Shown piece after piece: positions 34,436 through 43,641 of a DNA stretch of 64,000 bases. The notes below the pieces were generated by a model that saw only the letters and a program-made list of their open reading frames with translations, ran no database searches and was not told the DNA's origin. The DNA is from Veillonella sp. CHU740 (GTDB lineage: Bacteria; Bacillota; Negativicutes; Veillonellales; Veillonellaceae): assembly GCF_003992055.1 (NCBI RefSeq), contig NZ_RQVD01000001.1, positions 124,001-188,000 on the forward strand, given 5' to 3'. The position numbers and the translations under genes are program-made. The number at the start of each line of letters is the position of its first letter. Within the stretch, counting starts at the first letter, position 1.

Positions 34436-35539
34436 TTAAAACATGCGCTTTTTCTGGCGCATTACTATATTTAACAATAAGCCTACACTCAACAAATTGG
34501 TAGTCAAGGCGCTGACCCCATAACTGATAAATGGCAATGGAATCCCTGTGACAGGCATAATACCCGTTGTCATTCCTACATTGACTAACACTTCAAACAG
34601 CAGCATAGAGCCAATACCCGTTGCAATTAGCATACCAAAAGGATCTACAGATCGTTTAGCAATTAAAAAACTGCGATACACAACTACCAACAGTAACCCC
34701 AAGACTACACAACAACCGAGAAGACCTAATTCTTCTCCTACTACAGAAAAAATAAAATCTGTATGGTTTTCTGGTAAGAAGTTTAATTGACTTTGAGTCC
34801 CTTCAAATAAACCTTTTCCGAATAACAATCCTGAACCAATTGCAATTTTAGATTGGATAATATGATATCCTGCGCCAAATGGGTCTACATTGGGGTTTAA
34901 AAACACCATAATCCGTTGCTTTTGATACTCTTGCAATACAAACCAGCTCAAAGGAGCTAATGCTACCATGGTTCCTACCATAATCTGCACTAAGCGCATG
35001 CGAATACCACTGACAAATAACATGCCTGCCAAAATGGCTACATACACCAACGATGTACCCAAGTCTGGTTGCTTGAACACCAACAAGGCAGGAATTCCCA
35101 AAAACAGAAATACAGGAGCTAACTCTTTAAATGTATTTAACTTACCTACTCTGCTCTCTAACATATTGGCCAAACTAATAATCATCATTAGCTTAGTAAA
35201 CTCAGAAGGTTGGATTGTAATGGGGCCGATTTGAATCCAACGCTGTGCCCCTAATGCAGATGTACCCACAATCATAACTGCAAGCAACATCACTATAGTA
35301 GCTCCATAAATCCATTTTCCGTAAGTGCGCAATCGTTCATAATCTAACCATTGCAAGCCTATAATCGCAATTAAGTTTAACCCAAAGAACAGCAATTGTT
35401 TTGAAACTAATCCTGTCAATTGCAGCCCTTCCCGATTGACATGTGTAGCACTACCAATGACAACACATCCAATGAGGATTAGACTAATGGTAGACAGCAC
35501 TAGTATCCAATCCCATTCTCGTATAATTCTTTGCCACAT
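34436..35539 (-). CDS. rodA: Rod shape-determining protein RodA (SEDS glycosyltransferase)
   Basis: 367 residues, about ten membrane segments. SEDS-family peptidoglycan polymerase of the elongation machinery. Seen: GAQRWIQIGPITIQPSEFTK, KQPDLGTSLVY, PENHTDFIFSVVGEELGLLG and MPVTGIPLPFISYG near the end. The catalytic Asp lies in the PENHTDFIF region. Follows mrdA by 9 bases, its cognate transpeptidase. Confidence 0.95.
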   Translation of the reverse strand: MWQRIIREWDWILVLSTISLILIGCVVIGSATHVNREGLQLTGLVSKQLLFFGLNLIAIIGLQWLDYERLRTYGKWIYGATIVMLLAVMIVGTSALGAQRWIQIGPITIQPSEFTKLMMIISLANMLESRVGKLNTFKELAPVFLFLGIPALLVFKQPDLGTSLVYVAILAGMLFVSGIRMRLVQIMVGTMVALAPLSWFVLQEYQKQRIMVFLNPNVDPFGAGYHIIQSKIAIGSGLLFGKGLFEGTQSQLNFLPENHTDFIFSVVGEELGLLGCCVVLGLLLVVVYRSFLIAKRSVDPFGMLIATGIGSMLLFEVLVNVGMTTGIMPVTGIPLPFISYGVSALTTNLLSVGLLLNIVMRQKKRMF

Positions 35540-35548
35540 AATGCACTC

Positions 35549-37465
35549 CTAGTCTTTGTTATCTTTCGTCTCTGTTTTAGATGTTGAAGTATCTTTATTA
35601 TCGTCTTTTCCATCTTCTTTTTTGGCCGTCACTGGTGGTATTGGCTGTTTTGGTATATGGAAATATTCTTCCAAGATAGGGCGGACAATAGATCCCGCAG
35701 AAATCGCTCCGAATCCGCCTTGCTCTACCAATGCCACTACTACAATGCGAGGTTTATCATACGGTGCATAGGCGACAAACCAACCATGGTCACGACCAGT
35801 AGCATTCTCGGCAGTACCAGTTTTACCAGCTACTGCTAAGGATAACCCTTTAAAGATTTCGCCGGCTGTACCACCTTCCAACGTTACATCACGCAATCCA
35901 TTACGTACGATATCCATGACGCTTTTAGAAACTTGAAGAACGCCTAACTTCTTAGGTCCAAAGATTTCTTCTGGTGTCCCATCTGCATTGTCAATACGAC
36001 TCACCACATACGGTTGATAGCGAATCCCTCCATTGGCAATTTCAGACATAACAACTGCCATCTGTATCGGCGTTACTAGCGTAAAAGATTGTCCTATGGC
36101 AGCATCAAACGTTTCGCCTAAATACCAGTCTTGGTCAAATACTTTTCGCTTATATTCAGGACTAGCTATATTGCCTGTGCCTTCATCATATAACTTAATC
36201 CCTGTTTTTTCACCGAGACCAAAAATCTTCGCATATTTATCGATATTTTCAATCCCTAACCGATTGCCCATTTCATAGAAATACACATTATCTGACTTGG
36301 CCAATGCCTTATTAAAATCTAGCCATCCAAGGGCTTCACCTTCGGCATTTCGTTTATCGATCAACCAGTGCTTACCACTGTCATAAATCATTTCATTAGG
36401 CGTTACCTTTTTCAATTCTAAGGCTGCCGCACCTGTAATAATTTTGAAAGGAGACCCCGGTGGATATTCACCTGTGACTACTTTATTTTCAAAGGGATGA
36501 TTCGAATCTGTATTCAACTGATTCCACTGCTCTGTGGTGATCCCTTTGGCGAACCAGTTCGGATTAAATCCAGGCGCACTCACCATGGCCAATACGGCAC
36601 CCGTATTAGGATCCATAGCAACTACTGCGGCCCCCTTGGCAGGAATCCCCTGTTTTCTGAGCGCCTCCAATTGATCATACACAGCTTTCTCCGCCACCTT
36701 TTGCAGGTTCAAATCAATTGTTAAATGAATATTACGACCTGGTACCGTATGTTTACGACCTACTTCTTCTATAGGTCTACCACTAGCATCGACCTCTACT
36801 TGTCGACCTCCATCGACACCACGCAATACAGGATCGTACATTTTTTCCAGACCAGAACGACCTAGTATCGTTCCCGGTCCGATAGAACCACCTGTATGTG
36901 TACCATCTAACTCTGCTTGCTTGGCCGCTGCCAGTTCATCTTCACTCACTTCACCCACATAGCCTAACAATTGCGAAGCCATTGTATCATGAGGATAATA
37001 CCGTAGTGGCTCTACATCGACGGTAATGCCCGGTAACTCATGGCGATGCTCCTCAATTTTAGTGACTTTATCCAATGTAACATCACTAGCTAAGCGAATG
37101 GGTTCATATCCACCCTTATGAGCTTCAACTTTATCTTCTAACGTTTTTACAGGCACTTGTAAATACGTAGCTAGAGTCTGCAAAACTTGTGGGTCTGCCT
37201 GTTTACCTGTAGGCAACATAGATACCATGTACGCTGGACGTGATCCTACCACAATTTGGCCATTTCGATCATACATAATACCTCTAGTGGCCGTCATCGA
37301 CAACATCCGTAGTCTATTCCCCTCGGCTTTGCCTCTATAATAGTCACCTTCAATAGCTTGCAAGAAAAAAACGCGGCCTAAAAGGATTAGAAATATAATA
37401 ACAACTATTGTTAGAAGCACATCAAAACGTGTAGTCTTCTTCTTTTTATATAGTGCTTTTAACAT
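35549..37465 (-). CDS. mrdA: Penicillin-binding protein 2 (elongation transpeptidase)
   Basis: 638 residues. A cytoplasmic basic start (KALYKKKKTTRFD), one membrane helix at about 15-36, a pedestal domain, and a transpeptidase domain with the active-site Ser338 in PPGSPFKI, the SDN motif at 391-393 and the KTG motif at 548-550 (AVAGKTGTAEN). The more usual form of the first motif is STFK; here it is SPFK. The C-terminus is a Lys/Asp-rich tail. Cross-links lateral wall peptidoglycan with RodA. In the mre cluster. Confidence 0.95.
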   Translation of the reverse strand: MLKALYKKKKTTRFDVLLTIVVIIFLILLGRVFFLQAIEGDYYRGKAEGNRLRMLSMTATRGIMYDRNGQIVVGSRPAYMVSMLPTGKQADPQVLQTLATYLQVPVKTLEDKVEAHKGGYEPIRLASDVTLDKVTKIEEHRHELPGITVDVEPLRYYPHDTMASQLLGYVGEVSEDELAAAKQAELDGTHTGGSIGPGTILGRSGLEKMYDPVLRGVDGGRQVEVDASGRPIEEVGRKHTVPGRNIHLTIDLNLQKVAEKAVYDQLEALRKQGIPAKGAAVVAMDPNTGAVLAMVSAPGFNPNWFAKGITTEQWNQLNTDSNHPFENKVVTGEYPPGSPFKIITGAAALELKKVTPNEMIYDSGKHWLIDKRNAEGEALGWLDFNKALAKSDNVYFYEMGNRLGIENIDKYAKIFGLGEKTGIKLYDEGTGNIASPEYKRKVFDQDWYLGETFDAAIGQSFTLVTPIQMAVVMSEIANGGIRYQPYVVSRIDNADGTPEEIFGPKKLGVLQVSKSVMDIVRNGLRDVTLEGGTAGEIFKGLSLAVAGKTGTAENATGRDHGWFVAYAPYDKPRIVVVALVEQGGFGAISAGSIVRPILEEYFHIPKQPIPPVTAKKEDGKDDNKDTSTSKTETKDNKD

Positions 37466-37477
37466 AGGTCCTCCTTT

Positions 37478-37969
37478 CTACCACATATATTCATCTTTTT
37501 CTTCCCAACGCCATAGTACATGATGGATAACAATCCCAATAAAAGCATCTACTCCCACAGAGGGAAACCCATGATTCCATATGTAACTAGACAGGATTAC
37601 CGGCTCTTGTACAACCCATAATAAGCCTACCTGCACCAACAGCACTAGAGAAGCTCCCAGACCTATCCACCAAGCACTAGCGTACCATTGCTCTTCATAA
37701 ATCGTATGGTTCATAGACCCTAACATGTAGGTCACTACCGCATAGGAAACCACATGCAATCCAAAATAGTTTCCGATAAGCACATCTTGCACGATACCGC
37801 CTATAATCGCTAATAGCATCCCCGTAGGCCGGCCTTTCAATATAGCTACCACAATAGCGATATCCATCAATATATGAGGCGCCCAAGATGGAGCAAACCA
37901 TCTAGGTACCACTAAAGATTGTATAATCACAATACAAATCATCAGTAATGTCAACGCAAATCGCTTCAT
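37478..37969 (-). CDS. mreD: Rod shape-determining protein MreD
   Basis: 163 residues with five membrane segments; IAIVVAILKGRPTGMLLAI, GIVQDVLIGNYFGLHVVSYA and VTYMLGSMN are MreD features. Scaffold of the elongation complex. Overlaps the end of mreC by four bases (ATGA type). Confidence 0.9.
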   Translation of the reverse strand: MKRFALTLLMICIVIIQSLVVPRWFAPSWAPHILMDIAIVVAILKGRPTGMLLAIIGGIVQDVLIGNYFGLHVVSYAVVTYMLGSMNHTIYEEQWYASAWWIGLGASLVLLVQVGLLWVVQEPVILSSYIWNHGFPSVGVDAFIGIVIHHVLWRWEEKDEYMW

Positions 37970-38883
37970 TGTTGCACCGTTCCTTTAGCCCCTTCCACTT
38001 GATCTCGCTGTGTACGAGGAATCAATTTAGGCTCTAATTTAGGCACCTCCGGCGTAGCCGTAAAGGATTTAGTTATGACAAATACTTCTTCTAAACTTTG
38101 AAAGTCTACTGTAGGCTCTATAATCGCATGTTTTACAAAACCTTCTTCATCAGTAACAATATCTTTTACATGGCCGAGGATGATTCCTTTTGGATACATG
38201 CCTCCAAAACCAGATGTCACAATCGTATCACCTTTTAGCACATCACCATTTAACGCAATATTCACCATTTGCGGTTCTAGCGGATGATTGCCATTACCTT
38301 TTAAAATAGAAGCAATTCTAGACTCTGGGCGCTGTACAATCACTCCTGTGGCCGATCTTGGATCTAGAATCGTTTGTACTCTTGCAGAATGTTCATATAC
38401 ATCAGATACAAATCCTACTACGCCACGTGGTGCGATGACCACCATATTCGGAGCAATCCCATCCGCTTGGCCTCTAGAAATAGTAAATGTATCAGTCCAA
38501 GCACCTCGATCACGAGTCACTACTGTCGCTCCTATCATAGAAAATTGTGGTTGCTCCGTTTGGAACTGCAACAATTGACGCAATCGAAGGTTTTCGGCTA
38601 CTAATTCATCATAGGCAGACTGTTTCTGTTCTAACGCGGCATTGCGTGCCTCTAAATCAGAGGTGTCTTTCACTCGCAAAATACCAGCATCTAACACTTC
38701 AATACCCGTATGAAGACCTTCCAACAATCGACTCGACCCATACGTAAAAGGAGCCATCATATTTTCCAAGGCCACTGTTACAACAGGAACTTGGGTGCGC
38801 TGCTTCCATATGAAACCAAATACACCTAATATGCAGCATATAAGGACGATCATTGTCAGCCATTTTCGTTCTGATTGTTGCAT
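37966..38883 (-). CDS. mreC: Rod shape-determining protein MreC
   Basis: 305 residues. One membrane helix at about 9-25, a coiled coil at about 75-110 (DLEARNAALEQKQSAYDELV), then the beta-barrel domain with GATVVTRDRGAWTDTFTISR, GQADGIAPNMVVIAPRGVVG and VTSGFGGMYPKGIILGHV. Periplasm-side organiser of PBP2 and RodA. Its ATG overlaps the mreB stop by one base. Confidence 0.93.
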   Translation of the reverse strand: MQQSERKWLTMIVLICCILGVFGFIWKQRTQVPVVTVALENMMAPFTYGSSRLLEGLHTGIEVLDAGILRVKDTSDLEARNAALEQKQSAYDELVAENLRLRQLLQFQTEQPQFSMIGATVVTRDRGAWTDTFTISRGQADGIAPNMVVIAPRGVVGFVSDVYEHSARVQTILDPRSATGVIVQRPESRIASILKGNGNHPLEPQMVNIALNGDVLKGDTIVTSGFGGMYPKGIILGHVKDIVTDEEGFVKHAIIEPTVDFQSLEEVFVITKSFTATPEVPKLEPKLIPRTQRDQVEGAKGTVQQ

Positions 38884-39917
38884 TAAGACCGCCCCTTTCG
38901 TAATTTACTTGCCACTAATAGCCTTTCAAGCCGTTCTACATCAGATGCTGCCTTTCCTAATCCCAAGGCCACCGTAAGGTCTGGTGCGTCCGCAATACGA
39001 ACAGGTACACCTAGCTCTTCTCGCATATGCAGGTCTAACCCTTCTAAGAGCGCTGTTCCACCTGTAAGTAGCATACCACTTTCCATAATATCTGCCACTA
39101 ATTCTGGTGGTGTTTTTTCTAAGATACTTCGAACCACTGCTACCATCTCTGCAATAGGTTGTCGTAAAATTTCATACACTTCACTTTTTCGTATGATGCA
39201 ACGTTTTGTAAGTCCCGTCTCTGAATGACGACCAACAATCGTATATTCCCTTTCTACAGAAGGAGGCATGGCCGTTCCCAATGTGAGTTTGATGTCCTCA
39301 ACTGTTTCATTGGATACCATAATAGAAAATTCACTGCGGATATATTTATAAATCGCCTCATTGAGTTCATTACCACCTACTCGAGAGGTTTTGCTGGCTA
39401 CCTTTCCACCCATGGATACAATCGCTACATCTGTGGTACTACCACCAATATCGACAGCCATACTGCCTCTAGCTTCCATAATTGGCAAGTTAGCACCGAT
39501 GGCCGCCGCTACAGGACTTTCTAATAAATATGCCTCTCGGGCTCCTGCTTGTATGATGGCATCGGTCATCGCTCTTCGCTCTACATCAGTAATACCGCAA
39601 GGAACAGCCATGACAACACGGGATCGTCGCACAGCCTTTGAAGCTTTATTCATAAAATATTTCAACATAGATAACACAATCCGATAGTCCACAATGAAGC
39701 CCTCTTTTAAAGGACTCATAGGTGCTAATGTTTCTGGATTGCGCAATAATAAACGATGGGCATCTTCACCCACCGTTACTACTGATTCTTGCTTTGCATC
39801 AGTAGCCACAATAGATGGTTCAGATACCACTACACCACGACCTTCTACAAAAATATGTGTATGAAAGGTCCCGATATCTATTCCTAAATCTCTTCCTAAT
39901 GAAGAAAATAATCTCAT
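38883..39917 (-). CDS. mreB: Rod shape-determining protein MreB (divergent)
   Basis: 344 residues, actin fold. Phosphate-1 loop at 14-20 reads DIGTFHT instead of the usual DLGTANT; the second loop is VDIGGSTTDVAIV (usually VDIGGGTTEVAVI), and the adenosine motif is LLTGGTALLEGLD (usually LTGGGALL). PCGITDVERRAM and ESPVAAAIGANLPI are conserved. So the ATP site has several substitutions, although the fold is intact and the gene heads mreBCD-mrdA-rodA. Filament-forming guide of wall elongation. Could also be called an Mbl/MreBH-like paralogue; a second MreB may exist elsewhere. Confidence 0.9.
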   Translation of the reverse strand: MRLFSSLGRDLGIDIGTFHTHIFVEGRGVVVSEPSIVATDAKQESVVTVGEDAHRLLLRNPETLAPMSPLKEGFIVDYRIVLSMLKYFMNKASKAVRRSRVVMAVPCGITDVERRAMTDAIIQAGAREAYLLESPVAAAIGANLPIMEARGSMAVDIGGSTTDVAIVSMGGKVASKTSRVGGNELNEAIYKYIRSEFSIMVSNETVEDIKLTLGTAMPPSVEREYTIVGRHSETGLTKRCIIRKSEVYEILRQPIAEMVAVVRSILEKTPPELVADIMESGMLLTGGTALLEGLDLHMREELGVPVRIADAPDLTVALGLGKAASDVERLERLLVASKLRKGRS

Positions 39918-39982
39918 CGAATCTCTCCTTATAAAGAATTCCGTATTCTATTAATTGTAACATACTTTAGGAAGATTATAAA

Positions 39983-40020
39983 TAAAAAACCCCTCGAACA
40001 CTTATGTTCAAGGGGTTTTG
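39983..40020 (-). terminator. Intrinsic terminator after the ferredoxin gene
   Basis: AACCCCTTGAACA and TGTTCGAGGGGTT pair with a 4-base loop; TTTTATT follows on the minus strand, and the plus strand also has a T-run. Confidence 0.8.
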
Positions 40021-40031
40021 TTTGTTGTTGA

Positions 40032-40196
40032 TTACTCAGCTGTGATTGTTGCTACTGGGCAAACGGATTCGCAAGAACCGCAATCAATGCAAGTTTCATT
40101 GATTTCATATTTTAATTCGCCTTCAGCAATTGCTCCTACTGGACAAACAGAAGCACAAGAACCACATTTAATGCATGCATCACCAATAACGCGCAT
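40032..40196 (-). CDS. 2[4Fe-4S] ferredoxin
   Basis: 54 residues; ATG at 40196 with GGAGG six bases upstream. Two cluster motifs: CIKCGSCASVCP at about 8-19 and CIDCGSCESVCP at about 37-48, each CxxCxxC...CP, as in clostridial-type low-potential ferredoxins. Small soluble electron carrier for pyruvate oxidoreductase, hydrogenase and radical SAM enzymes (ThiH, HydG and others are encoded in this window). A stand-alone gene with its own promoter and terminator. Confidence 0.96.
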   Translation of the reverse strand: MRVIGDACIKCGSCASVCPVGAIAEGELKYEINETCIDCGSCESVCPVATITAE

Positions 40197-40275
40197 GAGA
40201 CACCTCCATAAAAATACATATTCGCTAACTTTATAATTATCATTTACGTAAGGTACTTACCTTTTTTACATTCTC

Positions 40276-40304
40276 ATTATTGCACGTTTTTTTTGTATTG
40301 TCAA
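40276..40304 (-). promoter_or_regulatory. Promoter of the ferredoxin gene
   Basis: TTGACA (40299-40304) and AATAAT (40276-40281), spacer 17, minus strand, 80 bases before the ATG. Confidence 0.65.
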
Positions 40305-40466
40305 ACTTTTCTATATATTTTTTCTATGTGATTTTAACATCCATTTATGCATTTTTCGTATTATAAATCGCACTGTTAAGCTATTTGATAGAGTTTATCA
40401 TTTAAAATATCAAAAATAAAGGTCTACTCCATTTTATTTATAGATTCTCAATTAATATTATCAGTT

Positions 40467-40500
40467 TTGTATTTGAGAACGATTGTATTCTCAAATACAA
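40467..40500. repeat. Perfect 13-bp inverted repeat
   Basis: TTGTATTTGAGAA and TTCTCAAATACAA separated by 8 bases, inside the AT-rich 40.2-40.6 kb gap, 11 bases from a second, larger hairpin. It has no good U-run, so it may be an operator or an RNA-processing hairpin. Confidence 0.6.
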
Positions 40501-40504
40501 CTAA

Positions 40505-40549
40505 AAATAAAATTAGGAGTATCTAAGTTCATAATTAGATACTCCTAAT
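40505..40549 (-). terminator. Terminator after the XRE regulator gene
   Basis: A perfect 15-bp stem (ATTAGGAGTATCTAA with TTAGATACTCCTAAT) with an 8-base loop, then TTTTATTTTTA on the minus strand. Confidence 0.75.
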
Positions 40550-40608
40550 GAGCGCTGTCTCTTCGAGTAAACTTTCTCTATTGTGTGGAAAGTTATTATA
40601 TAATACAC

Positions 40609-40947
40609 CTACACGCTGTGATCGCGTTCTGTTTCATAGGAAGAAACTTTCCTCTTAATCTTAAATAGCCGCATTCTATGATAGTCATCAGCCGTATGCG
40701 ATAAGAGCACTCCTAAGTCGACCTGTAGTACACCTGCAATTAAATATAAAATTTGCAACGTAGTACCAAGGCTACCTTTGGCTCCTTCAATCTTGGCCAA
40801 ATAGCTTGAACTAATCCCACACAGTTCTGCCAACCGCTTCTGAGAAAACCCTTTACTTCTACGTATCCAGGCAATTTTACGACCTAAACAGACGCAATAA
40901 TCCCCATAGGCTGGCACTGAATCAATTGCCTTTACATGACTACTCAC
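40609..40947 (-). CDS. XRE-family helix-turn-helix regulator
   Basis: 112 residues from a GTG at 40947, with AGAGGTG seven bases upstream; an ATG at 40971 has no ribosome site. HTH_3 domain at about 20-75: LGRKIAWIRRSKGFSQKRLA, ELCGISSSYLAKIEGAKGS, LQILYLIAGVLQVDLGVLL. The C-terminal ~30 residues are basic. The target is unknown; it follows the secreted 331-residue protein gene after about 130 bases and may control it or itself. Confidence 0.87.
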   Translation of the reverse strand: MSSHVKAIDSVPAYGDYCVCLGRKIAWIRRSKGFSQKRLAELCGISSSYLAKIEGAKGSLGTTLQILYLIAGVLQVDLGVLLSHTADDYHRMRLFKIKRKVSSYETERDHSV

Positions 40948-41073
40948 AGGAATGCACCTCTTTTCAAACATAGATTAGAACAAATACTTTTTGCTAACTG
41001 TATTATATACACAATTCGTTTAAAATTCAAGTTCTTTATAGCATACATTCCTAATACGCATATACATTTCAAA

Positions 41074-42069
41074 TTACTGTATATGCTTCGTTAGCTCCAC
41101 TTGTCCCTTAGTATCTATGTGTACAGAGGTAACAACAGTGTCACCTACTGTTTTGTCTCTGCCTACACCACGAGCAGTTGATTCACTTGTTTCACTCATA
41201 CTATCCACTGTATCAGCAGTTTCTATCTTTACGGATGTATCATAGATATAAACGTCCTCTTTATGTTGTTTTGTCTGTTTACCTCGGAATACTTCGTTTC
41301 TATACAGATCCACCAACTGTTTGCCGTCTTGAATCGGAAGCTCCTTTGCTACTACTGGCAAACTAGAAAATTTGTACTCTCCTGTACTATGAGGTCTATC
41401 TAACTTAGAGCTCATAGGTTGCAATTGTTTCTCCAATCCTTTTAGGGTATCTAGCTGATAGGCTCCCTTCTTTGTATATTCTAATGTCATCACATAGCGA
41501 TGCTGAGGATCTGTTTTAGGAATTAAATCTAATTCAAAGCGAATCGGCAATGGATGCGTCTCGTCTTTCACCACATAACTCCAACGAGCTGCCGTCATCC
41601 TTTCATCTGGTAAATACCCTCCGGTCACATATGGATAGGCCGCCACCTTTGGGTCAAATCGCTTCCACACATTGACATACTCCGCATCTGAAAGTCCTTC
41701 TATTGGCGTGTCATACCAGGTCGAATTCCACTCCTCCAAGGAGACTCCTTCTTGCGGTTGATTACTACGACGTGTCACCGTCATCTTAGCACCATCATGT
41801 AGCTGTAATGCAAAGCCCACTGTACTACCCTCAACAGCCCCTTGCTTAGATAACGTCACTGTATCTATCGTCTGTGCACTTGAAACTTCCCAAGGAAACT
41901 CAAATGTAAACTGCCCTTTATCACTTGTTACCACCGTTGTATGTTGAACTACTTCATTCGTCTGTGTCAGTGGCATCCCTACCGCTTCTGTACTAGCCAA
42001 TACAGGTAACACAGTGCACAAACAGAACGCAGCACCTATTACAACCGTTTTTAAACCATATCCTTTCAT
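41074..42069 (-). CDS. Secreted protein of unknown function
   Basis: 331 residues. A signal peptide covers about residues 1-25 (a hydrophobic run ending PVLAS). The mature part begins with a strand-rich domain (QFTFEFPWEVSSAQTIDTVT) and a region with many Trp, Tyr and Pro (EEWNSTWYDTPIEGLSDAEY). I do not recognise a family. The ATG at 42069 has AAGGAGG upstream. Probable periplasmic or surface protein. The imperfect inverted repeat GTATAGTTCCTA...TAGGACTATAC at about 42125-42153 lies upstream and may be an operator. Confidence 0.75.
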   Translation of the reverse strand: MKGYGLKTVVIGAAFCLCTVLPVLASTEAVGMPLTQTNEVVQHTTVVTSDKGQFTFEFPWEVSSAQTIDTVTLSKQGAVEGSTVGFALQLHDGAKMTVTRRSNQPQEGVSLEEWNSTWYDTPIEGLSDAEYVNVWKRFDPKVAAYPYVTGGYLPDERMTAARWSYVVKDETHPLPIRFELDLIPKTDPQHRYVMTLEYTKKGAYQLDTLKGLEKQLQPMSSKLDRPHSTGEYKFSSLPVVAKELPIQDGKQLVDLYRNEVFRGKQTKQHKEDVYIYDTSVKIETADTVDSMSETSESTARGVGRDKTVGDTVVTSVHIDTKGQVELTKHIQ

Positions 42070-42247
42070 GGGGCCTCCTTATAATATCTAGCATAATATA
42101 TATCATTTTCATTATACATGGTTGTATAGTTCCTATATGAGTAGGACTATACTCTCATATCACAATGTATACTATCCATTATTGCATTAATGCATGATAT
42201 AACCCTATATAGTATAACATAACCAGAAACCCTACGAATATAAACAG

Positions 42248-42294
42248 ATAAAACGCCACAGGCTATCGCTTATCGCTACATAACCTATGGCGTT
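42248..42294 (-). terminator. Terminator after metY
   Basis: AACGCCATAGG and CCTGTGGCGTT pair (one G-U) around a loop with a small GCGATAAGCGAT hairpin; TTTTAT follows on the minus strand. The AACGCCA core is shared with the repeat modules at 25.2 and 29.7 kb. Confidence 0.7.
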
Positions 42295-42325
42295 ATATAT
42301 TATGTGTTAACTACACCTATGAATC

Positions 42326-43594
42326 TTATAGTTTGTCTAATGCTTGCGCTAAATCGGCAATGATATCGTCAATGTTTTCGATACCGATGGATACACGCAA
42401 TTGTTCTGGTTTAACACCTGCTGTCAATTGTTCCTCAGGACTCAATTGCGCATGCGTTGTACTTGCTGGGTGAATAACTAAAGATTTTGCATCTGCTACG
42501 TTAGCAAGGTTAGAGAAGATTTCTAGAGCATCTACGAATTTGATACCTTCTTCTTTACCACCTTTCACACCGAATGTGAACACAGCACCTACACCATTTG
42601 GGAAGTATTTATCAGCCAATGCTTTGTACGGGCTGTTTGGCAATTCAGGATAATTCACGTAAGCGATCTTTGGATGGTTTACTAAGAAATCTACTACTTT
42701 ACGAGTGTTTTCTACATGACGTTCTACACGCAAGGACAATGTTTCGATACCTTGGATAATCAACCATGCTGCTAGTGGAGTGATGGATGCTCCAGTGTCA
42801 CGCAACAATTGAGCACGAACTTTCACTGTGAAAGGAATTGGAAGATCGCCGTATACTAAACCATTGTAATGTACGTCTCCTTCTACGAATCCAGGGTAAC
42901 GACCGCTCGCTTTGTAGTCGAACTTGCCACTTTCCACGATGACACCAGCGATAGTTGTGCCATGACCGCCTAAATATTTAGTAGCAGAGTGAACTACTAC
43001 GTCTGCACCATGCTCGAATGGACGGAATAAGTATGGAGTACCAAATGTGTTATCTACAATCACGATAATGCCATGTGCATGAGCGATTTCAGCGATTGCT
43101 TCTAAGTCTACCAAGTTAGCGCCTGGGTTACCAACGGATTCTACATAGATTGCTTTTGTGTTATCATCGATGGCTGCTTTGAACTCATCTAAATTGTCTG
43201 GATTCACAAATTTTGTTGTAATACCAAAACGCGGCAATGTAGCACTGAACAAGTTGTAAGTACCACCGTACAATGTGGAAGCTGCTACAATGTTGTCACC
43301 AGCAGATGCTACGTTTTGGATCGCATATGTAATCGCTGCAGAACCAGATGCTACAGCAATAGCACCAGCACCACCTTCTAATGCTGCTACACGACTTTCC
43401 AATACGTCTTGTGTAGGGTTACCTAAACGAGTATAGATAGGACCAGCATCAGTTAAAGCAAAACGACCTGCTGCTTGTTCTGCATCTTTAAATACATAGG
43501 AAGTTGTTTGATAGATTGGCACCGCACGGGAGCCTGTTGCGTCTACTGTATGACCTGCATGTAATTGTAATGTTTCAAATTTGTAATTGCTCAT
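42326..43594 (-). CDS. metY: O-acetylhomoserine sulfhydrylase MetY
   Basis: 422 residues, PLP fold type I (Cys/Met metabolism). Starts [20 protein letters not shown], then [18 protein letters not shown]. The PLP lysine is in [20 protein letters not shown], and the MetY-type insertion [19 protein letters not shown] follows. The C-terminal [18 protein letters not shown] is standard. Makes homocysteine from O-acetylhomoserine and sulfide; its substrate would come from MetA, encoded 47 bases upstream. Confidence 0.95.
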   Translation of the reverse strand: MSNYKFETLQLHAGHTVDATGSRAVPIYQTTSYVFKDAEQAAGRFALTDAGPIYTRLGNPTQDVLESRVAALEGGAGAIAVASGSAAITYAIQNVASAGDNIVAASTLYGGTYNLFSATLPRFGITTKFVNPDNLDEFKAAIDDNTKAIYVESVGNPGANLVDLEAIAEIAHAHGIIVIVDNTFGTPYLFRPFEHGADVVVHSATKYLGGHGTTIAGVIVESGKFDYKASGRYPGFVEGDVHYNGLVYGDLPIPFTVKVRAQLLRDTGASITPLAAWLIIQGIETLSLRVERHVENTRKVVDFLVNHPKIAYVNYPELPNSPYKALADKYFPNGVGAVFTFGVKGGKEEGIKFVDALEIFSNLANVADAKSLVIHPASTTHAQLSPEEQLTAGVKPEQLRVSIGIENIDDIIADLAQALDKL

Positions 43595-43641
43595 GTTAAT
43601 TTCCTCGCTATTCTTAATTCTTTACTACTTTTTTACTAGGA

